Assembly: GCF_001896135.2 (NCBI RefSeq)
Contig: NZ_MPOH02000006.1
Location: 186,001 to 250,000, forward strand
Source: Streptomyces phaeoluteigriseus
GTDB lineage: Bacteria > Actinomycetota > Actinomycetes > Streptomycetales > Streptomycetaceae
Length of the DNA stretch: 64,000 nucleotides
Direction of reading: 5' to 3'
In this document: positions 18,613 to 27,545 of the stretch, in pieces
How the letters are laid out: each line of letters starts with the position of its first letter
How positions within the stretch are numbered: position 1 is the first letter of the stretch
Position numbers and translations under genes: made by a program
Notes under the pieces: generated by a model
The model's database searches: none
What the model was told of the DNA's origin: nothing
Seen by the model: the letters and a program-made list of their open reading frames with translations, nothing else

Positions 18613-19797
18613 ATGGCCGCTTACCTCTGCCCCCCTGCCGTGATACACGGCGAGTACGCCGTGGAGACCAGCCAGATCGTGGCGGAGGTGCGCGCCCGGC
18701 ACCCGCACGCGGCGTGGGCCCCGCGGATCGACGGCATCGCGGCCAGTACGGGCATCGAGACCCGCGGTTGGATGCTGCCGCTGGAGACCGCCGTCGCGCC
18801 CGGCAACGGCGGCGGCCTGCGGGCTGTCGGCATCGGGCCCGCCCAAAAGGCGCTGGTGCGCGACGGGTTCAGCGAGCAGGACGTGGACCGTGTGATCGCC
18901 GCTCTTGATGCGATACCCGCGCCGCAGACCGTCCAGGAGCGCACCGCGCCGGCCTGGGAGGCCGTGCAGTCCTACGGGGAGCGTGCGGCGCGCGGTGCCC
19001 TGCAGATCGCCGGGCTGGACGCCGCGGACGTCGACTGCCTGATCACCAGTCACTCCACCACCCCGGCGCTGCCGGGTCTGGACATCGCCCTGGCCAACAG
19101 GCTTTCGCTCCGCGACGACGTGATGCTGCTGCCGGCCACCCAGTGGGCCTGCATCGCGGGGACCCGCTCCCTGGCCCTGGCGGCGGATCTCGTGGCCGCG
19201 GACCCCGAACGGGTGGTCCTGGTCGTGATCGCGGAGGCACTGAGCACCACCTATCAGGCCGCGGACGACACCCTCGAGTCCCTGATCGTCCGGTTGCTGT
19301 TCGCGGACACCGGGGTCGCCGCGGTGGTCACGGGCCGCCCGAGGCGCGAGTCGGTGCTGCGACTGGACGCCGCCTGGCACCACACCCTGCCCGGCACCCA
19401 CGACCTGCACCGCCTGGAAACACGCGCGGACGGCACCCACTTCGTGATGGACCGGCGCGGGCCGCGCGCCGTACAGGAGACGGTCACCGCCATGTGGGAG
19501 TGGCTGCGCCTCCGTTACCAGGACGACCCCGACTCCTGGCACCCCGACGTGCTGCTCGCGCACCCCGGCGGCACACGGGTGCTGGAGTACATGGAACAGA
19601 CGATGCCCGACGCATGGCCGTCGGGGCTGCTGGACCACAGCCGGGACAGCTACACCAGCGGCAACCGCGGAGGCGCCGCCGTGTTCGACATCCTGAGGCG
19701 GGCGTACGACGCCGGCCAGAAGCCGGGCAGTCGCGCCGTTCTGTACGCGGCGGCACCGGGCCTGACCGCCACCGCCCTGGAAGGGGAGTGGCTGTAG
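18613..19797 (+). CDS. Type III polyketide synthase
   Basis: 394 aa chalcone-synthase-fold homodimer that condenses malonyl-CoA extenders onto a starter. The triad is complete: Cys180 (ATQWACIAGT), His317 (AHPGGTRVLEY) and Asn351 (YTSGNRGGAAV). ATG 18613 is preferred because GGAAAGG lies 8 nt upstream; a GTG at 18604 overlaps that SD. No tailoring gene (methyltransferase, P450) is adjacent, so the product cannot be guessed. It resembles bacterial alkylpyrone/resorcinol synthases more than plant CHS. Confidence 0.92.
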   Translation: MAAYLCPPAVIHGEYAVETSQIVAEVRARHPHAAWAPRIDGIAASTGIETRGWMLPLETAVAPGNGGGLRAVGIGPAQKALVRDGFSEQDVDRVIAALDAIPAPQTVQERTAPAWEAVQSYGERAARGALQIAGLDAADVDCLITSHSTTPALPGLDIALANRLSLRDDVMLLPATQWACIAGTRSLALAADLVAADPERVVLVVIAEALSTTYQAADDTLESLIVRLLFADTGVAAVVTGRPRRESVLRLDAAWHHTLPGTHDLHRLETRADGTHFVMDRRGPRAVQETVTAMWEWLRLRYQDDPDSWHPDVLLAHPGGTRVLEYMEQTMPDAWPSGLLDHSRDSYTSGNRGGAAVFDILRRAYDAGQKPGSRAVLYAAAPGLTATALEGEWL

Positions 19798-19874
19798 CGG
19801 GAGCGAGGGCTACGGGGACCAGCGAACGGGCCGCCCGCATCACCGGTCGGGCCACGGGTACCGCTCAGTGCGCC

Positions 19875-19928
19875 GTCCGTACCGTGCGTACCGTCCGTAC
19901 CGTCCGTACCGCGCGTACCGTCCGTACC
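19875..19928. repeat. Six tandem 9-bp GTCCGTACC units
   Basis: Units at 19875, 19884, 19893, 19902, 19911 and 19920 (two with single variants), then a partial copy. They lie in the 222-bp gap between the convergent type III PKS and phosphatase genes. No hairpin of note is seen; the rest of the gap is plain. Confidence 0.8.
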
Positions 19929-20020
19929 GCCGTACCGTCGGTGGCGTCGGCAGACACACACGACGCTCCGCCCCTCGCCGCACCCCCCGTACGCCGGCCG
20001 CGGCCCGCCCCGCGGCCGCG

Positions 20021-22183
20021 TCACCTGGCGACGTGCGCCCAGACCACCTTGCCGGTGTCCGTCCACCGCACCCCCCACCGGGTGGTGAGCCTGTGCAGGA
20101 CGCGCAGGCCACGCCCACCGTCGTCGAGGAGGCCGCCCCGGCTCAGACGTGGCCTGCCGTTGCCGGTGTCGCCCACCTCGCACAGCAGGCCGCGGCCGGT
20201 CCTGATCAGTCGTACCGTGATGGGACCGGCGGCGAAGCGCACGGCGTTCGTCACCAGCTCGCTGACCAGCAGCGGCACGTCGTCCAGGGTGCGGCCCGTG
20301 ATGTGCCACTGCCGCAGCAGCGCGGAGGCGTTCGCGCGGGCACGGGCGGGCGCGTCGTCGCGGGCGGGCAGCCGCCAGGTCGCGGTGTCCCCCTTGCGGT
20401 AGCCGATCAGGCGCGCGAGCAGCAGGGTCACGTCGTCGCGCTGGCGCACGGGCGCGAGCGCGGCGACGACGTGCCGTGCGGCGTGTTGGAGGGCGTCCCA
20501 CGGATGGACCGCGGACACGGCATCCGCCAGCCTGCTGATGCCCTCGTCGATCGACAGGGCCCGGTCCTCCACCAGGCCATCGGTGTAGAGGGCGAGCAGG
20601 GAGCCCGGGGGTGCGTCGAACGTGTGCACGTCGAACGGCTCCCGCAGCGCGAACTCGGCGCCTAGGCCGGGGTGAGGGCGGACCGCGAGCGGGCCCGCCC
20701 GCCCGTCCGGACGCACCAGGACCGGGGGAAGGTGACCGGCGCTGGAGAGCGTCAGGTGGTGGCTGACCGGGTCGTAGAGGGCGATGCAGCAGGTGGAGCC
20801 GAGGGCGCTGTAGCCGGCGGCCAGCCCGGACTCCGCGTCGTCCAGCAGCGTCACGGTCTCGTCCAGGTGCTCCAGCACCTCGTCGGGGGCCAGCCCCGCG
20901 GACAGCAGCGCGCGGGCCTCCATGCTCAGCTGGCCCATGGCTGCCGCGGCTCCCAGGCCATGCCCGACCACGTCACCGACCACCAGCGCGGTACGTCCGT
21001 CCGGCAGCGGGAAGCTGTTCACCCAGTCGCCGCCGACGCCCGCGCTGTCAGGGGTGGCGGGCTGGTAGACGCTGGCGATCTCGAGGGTGTCGCCGCCGCT
21101 CCGGGGCAGCAGCCGGCGCTGCAACGCCAGCACCTGCGTGTGCTCGCGCTGGTGCTGACGGGCCAGGTCGACATGATGGGCGGTCCTGGCCACCAGTTCC
21201 TGGAGGTCGAACAACTCGCTGTCGCGGAAGGGGCGGTCCGCCCGCCGCCAGATCTCCGCCACACCCAGTACGACGGGTGGCGCGCCATCGAGGACCAGTG
21301 GTATGCACGCCACGCTCGCCGACCGGTCGACGGGCACCAGGGCACGGATCACTCGCGGACTGCCGAGTAGCCGCTCGACCGCCTCCCGGTCGGGTACGAC
21401 GATGGCCTGCGGGGCGTCGTCCCGCCGTACGGCCTGTGCCAGCAGGCGGCTCGCGTCGCTCGGAAGGTCGTCGCCGGGAGTCAGGTAGCCCTCGGGCCAC
21501 GCCCGGTCCGGCACCAGGGCCGCCCTCCGCAGCCGGATGCGCCCCGGCGCCCGCTCGGTGACTCCCTCGCCCGTCCACACGGCGAAGTCAAGGTCGACGG
21601 CGGCCACGTCTCCCCATGCCAGCAGGGACTCCGCCAGCGACTGGGCGGTCTCGCCGATGTCCAGCGAGGTGCCGATGGCGGTCTCGGCGGCGTACAGGTG
21701 CAGCCTCCTGGCCATGGCGATCAGGGAGACGGTCAGGCCCTCCTGCGGCGCCGCGGCGGGCAGGATGCTCATCGAGACCACCAGTTCCGAGCCGTCGCCG
21801 CGCCGCAGGCGCTGGATCCGGGCGACATGCGCCTCCCCGATCTCCAGGACCTGCCGCAACCGCCGTGTGACGGTCGGTGCGTCGCCGGGGGGCAGGAGAT
21901 CGGCGAAGGCACTCCCGGCCACGGCGTCCAGACCCTCGAACACGGGGGCGTCCAGATTGGCGCGGGCGATACGCAGGTTCCTGTCCAGGTTGACCACGCC
22001 GAGAATCTGATCCTGCCGGTCTGCTGCCGGGTCGTCGCGTCCGCCCCGGCCGGTGGTGCGGTCGCCTTGTGCGTCGGCCGGACCGGCGCCCGCCGCTGCT
22101 CCGCCGTGCGGGACGTAGCGCCCCAGGGCGCTGCTGACCAGGTCGAACGGCGATGACGACGAGGGGGAGGGCGTGGAGTCCAT
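20021..22183 (-). CDS. PAS-GAF-SpoIIE phosphatase with C-terminal anti-sigma kinase
   Basis: 720 aa. Order: disordered N-terminus (1-60), PAS (about 60-160), GAF (about 180-350), PP2C/SpoIIE (about 355-575; VGGDWVNSFPLPDG, VVGDVVGHGLGAAAAMG, LYTDGLVE, QRDDVTLLL), HATPase_c of the RsbW type (about 595-720; SELVTNAVRFA, GDTGNG, GGRGLRVLHRL). Such fusions both dephosphorylate and phosphorylate anti-sigma antagonists and serve stress or sigma-factor control. The signal is unknown. ATG 22183 has GAGAG about 8 nt upstream. Divergent from kdp. Confidence 0.92.
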   Translation of the reverse strand: MDSTPSPSSSSPFDLVSSALGRYVPHGGAAAGAGPADAQGDRTTGRGGRDDPAADRQDQILGVVNLDRNLRIARANLDAPVFEGLDAVAGSAFADLLPPGDAPTVTRRLRQVLEIGEAHVARIQRLRRGDGSELVVSMSILPAAAPQEGLTVSLIAMARRLHLYAAETAIGTSLDIGETAQSLAESLLAWGDVAAVDLDFAVWTGEGVTERAPGRIRLRRAALVPDRAWPEGYLTPGDDLPSDASRLLAQAVRRDDAPQAIVVPDREAVERLLGSPRVIRALVPVDRSASVACIPLVLDGAPPVVLGVAEIWRRADRPFRDSELFDLQELVARTAHHVDLARQHQREHTQVLALQRRLLPRSGGDTLEIASVYQPATPDSAGVGGDWVNSFPLPDGRTALVVGDVVGHGLGAAAAMGQLSMEARALLSAGLAPDEVLEHLDETVTLLDDAESGLAAGYSALGSTCCIALYDPVSHHLTLSSAGHLPPVLVRPDGRAGPLAVRPHPGLGAEFALREPFDVHTFDAPPGSLLALYTDGLVEDRALSIDEGISRLADAVSAVHPWDALQHAARHVVAALAPVRQRDDVTLLLARLIGYRKGDTATWRLPARDDAPARARANASALLRQWHITGRTLDDVPLLVSELVTNAVRFAAGPITVRLIRTGRGLLCEVGDTGNGRPRLSRGGLLDDGGRGLRVLHRLTTRWGVRWTDTGKVVWAHVAR

Positions 22184-22514
22184 GCGGCTCTCTCAGCAAT
22201 CCCCGGCGCAGTGCCGGGGCCGTACTCGGACCCGTGCGACGGGGCCCCGAGCTCCCTGACCGCACACCCCATTGAATAACACCAGGGGGCGCTTCGCCCA
22301 CACCAGCGGATCGCGCGACGGCGCGGCCGTCGGTGTTCTCCGCGGGGGAGCCGGTCGGTACCGGAGGTAGTCCGGCGTATGGGAGTGGGGCGTATGGGAT
22401 CCGTCAAAAGCGGGCGGGGCGCCGTCAGGGGGGCGTCAACGCCGGCCGAATCCGGCCGACGGGGCGCTTACCTGTAGCCGTCCGTTCGATCCGAACCTCA
22501 TCTAGGAGTTCGCG
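22184..22514. promoter_or_regulatory. Divergent control region of the phosphatase and kdp genes
   Basis: 331 bp without a gene. It must hold promoters for both sides. I see a small hairpin (CGGCCG-AATC-CGGCCG, 22443-22458) about 57 nt before the first kdp ORF. I cannot assign -10/-35 boxes or a riboswitch. Confidence 0.4.
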
Positions 22515-22598
22515 ATGGCCGACCTGGCCTTCGTCGTCACCACGGTCGCGGTGTTCGCGCTGGTGGGTCTCGTCGCCAAGGGGGTGACGAAGCTGTGA
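22515..22598 (+). CDS. 27-aa membrane peptide leading the kdp operon
   Basis: Reads [17 protein letters not shown] then [10 protein letters not shown]. One hydrophobic span with a basic C-terminus. AGGAG lies 6 nt before ATG 22515. It overlaps the kdpF start (GTGA) and is shorter than most gene callers accept. The paired layout with KdpF suggests a second small subunit or a translational leader. Confidence 0.65.
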   Translation: MADLAFVVTTVAVFALVGLVAKGVTKL

Positions 22599-22684
22599 GC
22601 GCCGAAAACATCGTCGGCCTGGTCGTGGCCGTCGCCCTGCTGGGCTACCTCGTCCTCGCCCTGGTCTTCCCGGAGAGGTTCTGA
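22595..22684 (+). CDS. kdpF: KdpF small subunit
   Basis: 29 aa ([16 protein letters not shown] then [13 protein letters not shown]). The [12 protein letters not shown] core and the PERF end are typical of KdpF, which stabilises the KdpABC complex in the membrane. GTG 22595 overlaps the stop of the preceding micro-ORF. Confidence 0.85.
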   Translation: MSAENIVGLVVAVALLGYLVLALVFPERF

Positions 22685-22692
22685 GCACCCCT

Positions 22693-24357
22693 ATGAGCCC
22701 CGTCCTCGCCGGTGTGCTCCAGTTGCTCGCGCTGATCGCGGCGCTGGCACTGGCATACCGACCGCTCGGCGACCACATGGCCCGGGTCTACTCCTCCGAC
22801 AGGCACCTGCGGGTGGAGAAGTGGATCTACAAGGGCATCGGCGCCGACCCGAACACCGAGATGCGCCGGCCCGCCTATCTGCGGGGGGTCCTCGCCTTCT
22901 CCGCGGTGAGCGTGCTCTTCCTGTACCTCTTGCAGCGGATACAGGGCAGCCTGCCCGGCTCGCTGGGCTTCTCCTCGATCGACCCGGACCAGGCGTTCAA
23001 CACCGCCGCGTCCTTCGCCACCAACACCAACTGGCAGTCGTACTACGGCGAACAGGCCATGGGCCACGTCGTGCAGACGGGCGGCCTCGCGGTGCAGAAC
23101 TTCGTCTCCGCCGCCGTGGGCATCGCCGTCGCGGTGGCTCTCGTACGGGGATTCGCACGCTCCCGCACCGGGGAACTGGGCAACTTCTGGGCCGACCTGG
23201 TACGCGGCACCGTACGCATCCTGCTACCACTCTCCGTGATCGCCGCGATCGTGCTCGTGGCCTGCGGCGTGATCCAGAACTTCGCCGGGATCCACGAGGT
23301 CGGCCAGTTCACCGGTGGCGGCCAGGAGTGGAACGGTGGCGCGGTCGCCTCGCAGGAGGCCATCAAGGAGATCGGCACCAACGGCGGCGGCTACTTCAAC
23401 GCCAACAGCGCGCACCCCTTCGAGAACCCCAACGCGTTCTCGAACCTCTTCGAGGTCTTCCTGCTCCTGCTGATCCCGTTCGCGCTGACCCGGACCTTCG
23501 GCCGGATGGTCGGCTCACTGCGCCAGGGTTACGCCATCCTCGCCACGATGGCGACCATCTGGGTCGGCTTCATCTGCCTGATGTGGTGGACCGAGTTCGC
23601 GCACCACGGCCCGGCGTTCGAGATCGCCGGCGGTGCGATGGAGGGCAAGGAGGCCCGGTTCGGCATCGGCGCCTCGTCGATCTTCTCGATCTCGACGACG
23701 CTCACCTCGACCGGCGCGGTGGACTCCTTCCACTCGTCCAACACCGGGCTGGGCGGCGGCCTGAACCTGCTGGGCATGCAGCTCGGTGAGATCGCGCCCG
23801 GCGGTACCGGATCGGGCCTGTACGGGATGCTGATCATGGCTGTCATCGCGGTCTTCATCGCCGGTCTGATGGTCGGCCGCACGCCCGAGTACCTGGGCAA
23901 GAAGATCGGCACCCGCGAGATCAAGTTCGCGGCCTGCTACATCCTGATCACCCCGACGCTCGTGCTCGTCCTCACCTCCCTCGCGATGGCGCTGCCGACT
24001 CCGGGTGACTCGATGACCAACTCGGGCGCGCACGGCTTCTCCGAGATCCTGTACGCGTACACCTCAGGCGCCAACAACAACGGCTCGGCCTTCGCCGGCC
24101 TGAACGCGGACACGCAGTGGTTCAACACCACGATCGGCATCGCGATGCTCCTCGGACGGTTCCTGCCGATGGTCTTCGTGCTGGCGCTGGCGGGTTCGCT
24201 GGCCGAGCAGAAGCCGGTACCGGCCACCGCGGGCACGCTGCGCACCGACAAGCCACTGTTCGCCGGGCTGTTGGTGGGCGCGATTCTCATCATCACCGGT
24301 CTGACGTACTTCCCGGCCCTCGCGCTGGGTCCGCTCGCCGAGGGGCTGGCGTCATGA
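22693..24357 (+). CDS. kdpA: KdpA potassium-binding channel-like subunit
   Basis: 554 aa, about ten membrane segments, superfamily of K+ transporters. Selectivity-loop-like motifs include [36 protein letters not shown] and GANNNGSAF. It binds K+ on the outside and passes it to KdpB. ATG 22693 lacks a strong SD and probably couples to kdpF. Its stop overlaps kdpB by ATGA. Confidence 0.95.
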   Translation: MSPVLAGVLQLLALIAALALAYRPLGDHMARVYSSDRHLRVEKWIYKGIGADPNTEMRRPAYLRGVLAFSAVSVLFLYLLQRIQGSLPGSLGFSSIDPDQAFNTAASFATNTNWQSYYGEQAMGHVVQTGGLAVQNFVSAAVGIAVAVALVRGFARSRTGELGNFWADLVRGTVRILLPLSVIAAIVLVACGVIQNFAGIHEVGQFTGGGQEWNGGAVASQEAIKEIGTNGGGYFNANSAHPFENPNAFSNLFEVFLLLLIPFALTRTFGRMVGSLRQGYAILATMATIWVGFICLMWWTEFAHHGPAFEIAGGAMEGKEARFGIGASSIFSISTTLTSTGAVDSFHSSNTGLGGGLNLLGMQLGEIAPGGTGSGLYGMLIMAVIAVFIAGLMVGRTPEYLGKKIGTREIKFAACYILITPTLVLVLTSLAMALPTPGDSMTNSGAHGFSEILYAYTSGANNNGSAFAGLNADTQWFNTTIGIAMLLGRFLPMVFVLALAGSLAEQKPVPATAGTLRTDKPLFAGLLVGAILIITGLTYFPALALGPLAEGLAS

Positions 24358-26450
24358 CCACCGACGTAACGAATCAAGAGGACGCGATGTCCACCTCGAC
24401 TCCGACACTCGCCCCCCACCAGGACGCCCCCACCGGCCGCAAGGCCGGCGAAGGCCGCGTCGGCGCCGGCCTGTTCGACCCCGGGCAACTCCGCAGGTCG
24501 CTGCCCGACGCCCTGCGCAAGACCGACCCGCGGGTGATGGTCACGTCACCCGTGATGTTCGTGGTCCTGATCGGCTCGGTGCTGACGACGGTGTTCTCGT
24601 TCAGGGACCCGGGCGACTGGTTCGGCTGGGCGATCAGCGCCTGGCTCTGGCTCACCGTGATCTTCGCCAATCTGGCGGAGGCGGTCGCCGAGGGCCGGGG
24701 CAAGGCCCAGGCGGACACCCTGCGCAGGGCCAAGACCGACACCGTGGCGCGCCGCCTCTCCGCGGAGGGCGGGAGCGAGCGGCAGGTGCCCGGTACCGAG
24801 CTGCGCATCGGCGACCGGGTCGTCTGCGAGGCGGGCGACATCATCCCCGGCGACGGTGACGTCGTCGAGGGCGTGGCGTCCGTCGACGAGTCGGCGATCA
24901 CCGGCGAGTCGGCCCCCGTGATCCGCGAGTCCGGCGGTGACCGGTCCGCGGTCACCGGCGGCACGAAGGTCCTCTCCGACCGCATCGTCGTAAAGATCAC
25001 GACGAAGCCGGGCGAGACCTTCATCGATCGCATGATCAACCTGGTCGAGGGCGCCGCGCGGCAGAAGACGCCCAACGAGATCGCGCTGAACATCCTGCTC
25101 GCCTCGCTGACCATCGTCTTCCTGCTGGCGGTGGCCACGCTGCCGCCGCTCGCGGACTACGCGGGCGCTCACCTGTCCATGGTGGTGCTGGTGGCCCTCC
25201 TGGTCTGCCTGATACCGACCACCATCGGTGCCCTGCTCTCCGCGATCGGCATCGCGGGCATGGACCGGCTGGTGCAGCGCAATGTCCTGGCCATGTCGGG
25301 CAGGGCGGTCGAGGCGGCCGGCGATGTGTCGACCCTGCTGCTCGACAAGACCGGCACCATCACGCTAGGCAACCGGCAGGCCGCCGAGTTCGTACCGGTA
25401 CGCGGCACGACCGAGGCCGAGCTGGCGGACGCCGCGCAGTTGTCGTCGCTGGCCGACGAGACACCCGAGGGCCGCTCCGTCGTCGTACTCGCGAAGGAGA
25501 GGTACGGGCTGCGCGAACGCCACCAGGGCGGGCTGTCCGGTGCCGAGTGGATCGCCTTCACCGCGCAGACCCGCATGTCGGGCGTGGACGTCGACGGGCG
25601 CAGGGTCCGCAAGGGCGCGGCCGGTTCGGTGATCGCCTGGGTGCGCGAACGGGGCGGCACCCTCGCCGAGGACGCCGACACCCTCGCCGACAGGATCTCG
25701 GAGGCGGGCGGTACGCCGCTGCTCGTGGCCGTCAAGGACGTCGTCAAGGAGGGCATGCGGGAGCGGTTCGACGAGCTGCGCCGCATGGGCATCAAGACGA
25801 TCATGATCACGGGCGACAACCCACTGACGGCCAAGGCGATCGCCGAGGAGGCGGGCGTCGACGACTTCCTCGCGGAGGCCACCCCCGAGGACAAGATGAC
25901 GCTGATCAAGCGGGAGCAGGCGGGCGGCAAGCTCGTCGCGATGACCGGCGACGGTACCAACGACGCGCCCGCGCTGGCCCAGGCCGACGTCGGCGTGGCG
26001 ATGAACACCGGCACGTCGGCCGCCAAGGAGGCCGGCAACATGGTCGACCTCGACTCCAACCCGACCAAGCTCATCGAGATCGTCGAGATCGGCAAGCAAC
26101 TCCTCATCACACGGGGTGCGTTGACGACGTTCTCCATCGCCAACGACGTCGCGAAGTACTTCGCGATCATTCCGGCGCTGTTCGCCGCGGTCTACCCCGG
26201 CCTGGACACGCTCAACGTCATGCGCCTGTCCTCGCCCGACTCCGCGATCCTCTCCGCGGTCGTCTTCAACGCGCTGATCATCATCGCGCTGGTACCGCTC
26301 GCCCTGCGCGGCGTGCGGTACCGCCCGGTCAGCGCGGACAAGCTGCTCCGCCGCAACCTCGGCATCTACGGTCTGGGCGGACTGGCAGCCCCCTTCGTCG
26401 GCATCAAGATCATCGACCTGCTCATCTCCCTCATCCCCGGGATCGGCTGA
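24354..26450 (+). CDS. kdpB: KdpB P-type ATPase subunit
   Basis: 698 aa from ATG 24354, overlapping the kdpA stop; ATG 24387, with a GAGG, is an alternative. It has the phosphorylation motif [15 protein letters not shown] (AITGESAPV), the ATP-binding [10 protein letters not shown] and [10 protein letters not shown], and membrane segments before and after. It powers K+ uptake. Confidence 0.95.
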   Translation: MTTDVTNQEDAMSTSTPTLAPHQDAPTGRKAGEGRVGAGLFDPGQLRRSLPDALRKTDPRVMVTSPVMFVVLIGSVLTTVFSFRDPGDWFGWAISAWLWLTVIFANLAEAVAEGRGKAQADTLRRAKTDTVARRLSAEGGSERQVPGTELRIGDRVVCEAGDIIPGDGDVVEGVASVDESAITGESAPVIRESGGDRSAVTGGTKVLSDRIVVKITTKPGETFIDRMINLVEGAARQKTPNEIALNILLASLTIVFLLAVATLPPLADYAGAHLSMVVLVALLVCLIPTTIGALLSAIGIAGMDRLVQRNVLAMSGRAVEAAGDVSTLLLDKTGTITLGNRQAAEFVPVRGTTEAELADAAQLSSLADETPEGRSVVVLAKERYGLRERHQGGLSGAEWIAFTAQTRMSGVDVDGRRVRKGAAGSVIAWVRERGGTLAEDADTLADRISEAGGTPLLVAVKDVVKEGMRERFDELRRMGIKTIMITGDNPLTAKAIAEEAGVDDFLAEATPEDKMTLIKREQAGGKLVAMTGDGTNDAPALAQADVGVAMNTGTSAAKEAGNMVDLDSNPTKLIEIVEIGKQLLITRGALTTFSIANDVAKYFAIIPALFAAVYPGLDTLNVMRLSSPDSAILSAVVFNALIIIALVPLALRGVRYRPVSADKLLRRNLGIYGLGGLAAPFVGIKIIDLLISLIPGIG

Positions 26451-26455
26451 CCGCC

Positions 26456-27124
26456 ATGAACAACTCCCTCACGAACACGGCCCGGTTGCTCTGGGCCGGC
26501 CTGCGCGCCCTTGCCGTACTCACCGTGGTGACGGGCATCCTCTACCCGCTGGCCGTCACCGGCGTCGCCCAGGGCCTGTTCCCCGGCAAGGCGAACGGCT
26601 CGGAGATCACCTCGGACGGCAGGGTCGTCGGCTCCTCGCTCATCGGCCAGGCGTACAACCTGCCGCTCGAGAAGGGCCAGGAGACCCCGGAGCCCGACCT
26701 GAAGTGGTTCCAGGGGCGTCCGCGGAACGGCCTCGGCACCAACACCGCCAACACCCGGTACAAGCTGATCCTGTCCGGCGCGACGAACCGCTCCGGTGAC
26801 AACGCCGACCTGATCAAGTGGGTCAAGGACGCCAAGGCCGCGGTCGTCGAGGACAACTCGACCCCTGACCACGAGGTCAAGCCGTCCGACGTACCCGCCG
26901 ACGCGGTCACCTCCTCCGGCTCCGGACTGGACCCCCATATCTCCCCGGCCTACGCAGGCATCCAGGTCCACCGGATCGCCGAGCGCAACGGCCTGTCCGT
27001 CGCCCAGGTCCGCAGGCTCGTGGACGAGCACACGGACGGCCGCATCCTCGGCTTCATGGGCGAGCCCACGGTCAACGTCCTGGAACTCAACATCGCGCTC
27101 AAGGAACTCGTGGCGAGGAGCTGA
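26456..27124 (+). CDS. kdpC: KdpC subunit
   Basis: 222 aa. One N-terminal membrane span (ALAVLTVVTGILYPLAVTG) and an external domain with SDGRVVGSSLIGQAY, WFQGRP and DPHISPAYAGIQ. The family stabilises nucleotide binding by KdpB. It starts 5 nt after the kdpB stop. Confidence 0.95.
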   Translation: MNNSLTNTARLLWAGLRALAVLTVVTGILYPLAVTGVAQGLFPGKANGSEITSDGRVVGSSLIGQAYNLPLEKGQETPEPDLKWFQGRPRNGLGTNTANTRYKLILSGATNRSGDNADLIKWVKDAKAAVVEDNSTPDHEVKPSDVPADAVTSSGSGLDPHISPAYAGIQVHRIAERNGLSVAQVRRLVDEHTDGRILGFMGEPTVNVLELNIALKELVARS

Positions 27125-27251
27125 TGGCCGCAGCCGCACCCCCGGGAGCCGGCGGCCGGGACCAGTTCCGCCGACTTCCGGACCCACGAGGCCGGGTCCG
27201 CTCCTCCGGCGCTCCCCACGCCGCTCCCCACGACAGGAAAGGCCCACACCG

Positions 27252-27425
27252 ATGACGCGGGTACTGGTGGTGGAGGACGATCCCCAGCTCGTCCGGGCTC
27301 TGGTGCTCAGCCTGCGGGCGCGCCGGTACGGCGTCGACCCGGCGCCCGACGGCGTCACCGCACTGCGCCTCGCCGCCGCACGCCGGCCGGACGTCGTCGG
27401 CATGGGCCACCGCTTCGGAACCTGA
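27252..27425 (+). pseudogene. kdpE: Truncated KdpE response regulator
   Basis: 57 codons: MTRVLVVEDDPQLVRAL to AARRPDVVGM. This is a typical OmpR-type receiver start, with the acidic pocket, that ends just before the phosphorylated Asp would occur. Stop TGA 27423-27425. No DNA-binding domain is present anywhere nearby, so the regulator is lost here. It may exist elsewhere in the genome. Confidence 0.8.
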
Positions 27426-27438
27426 CGATCCCAAGACC

Positions 27439-27533
27439 GCGTACGACGGTTCCCGACCGCATGCGACGGTTCCCGACCGCCCGCAAACGACCTCTCCTGA
27501 TCGCATACGACCTCTCCCGCCCGCATACGCCCC
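27439..27533 (+). repeat. Degenerate 20-bp tandem repeat before kdpD
   Basis: About four to five copies of a GCATACGACSKYTCCCGMCC-like unit at 27439, 27459, 27483 (after a 4-nt insert) and 27503, with a partial at 27523. They fill the gap between the kdpE remnant and kdpD. They could be a deletion scar. Confidence 0.7.
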
Positions 27534-27545
27534 AGAGACGAGACC

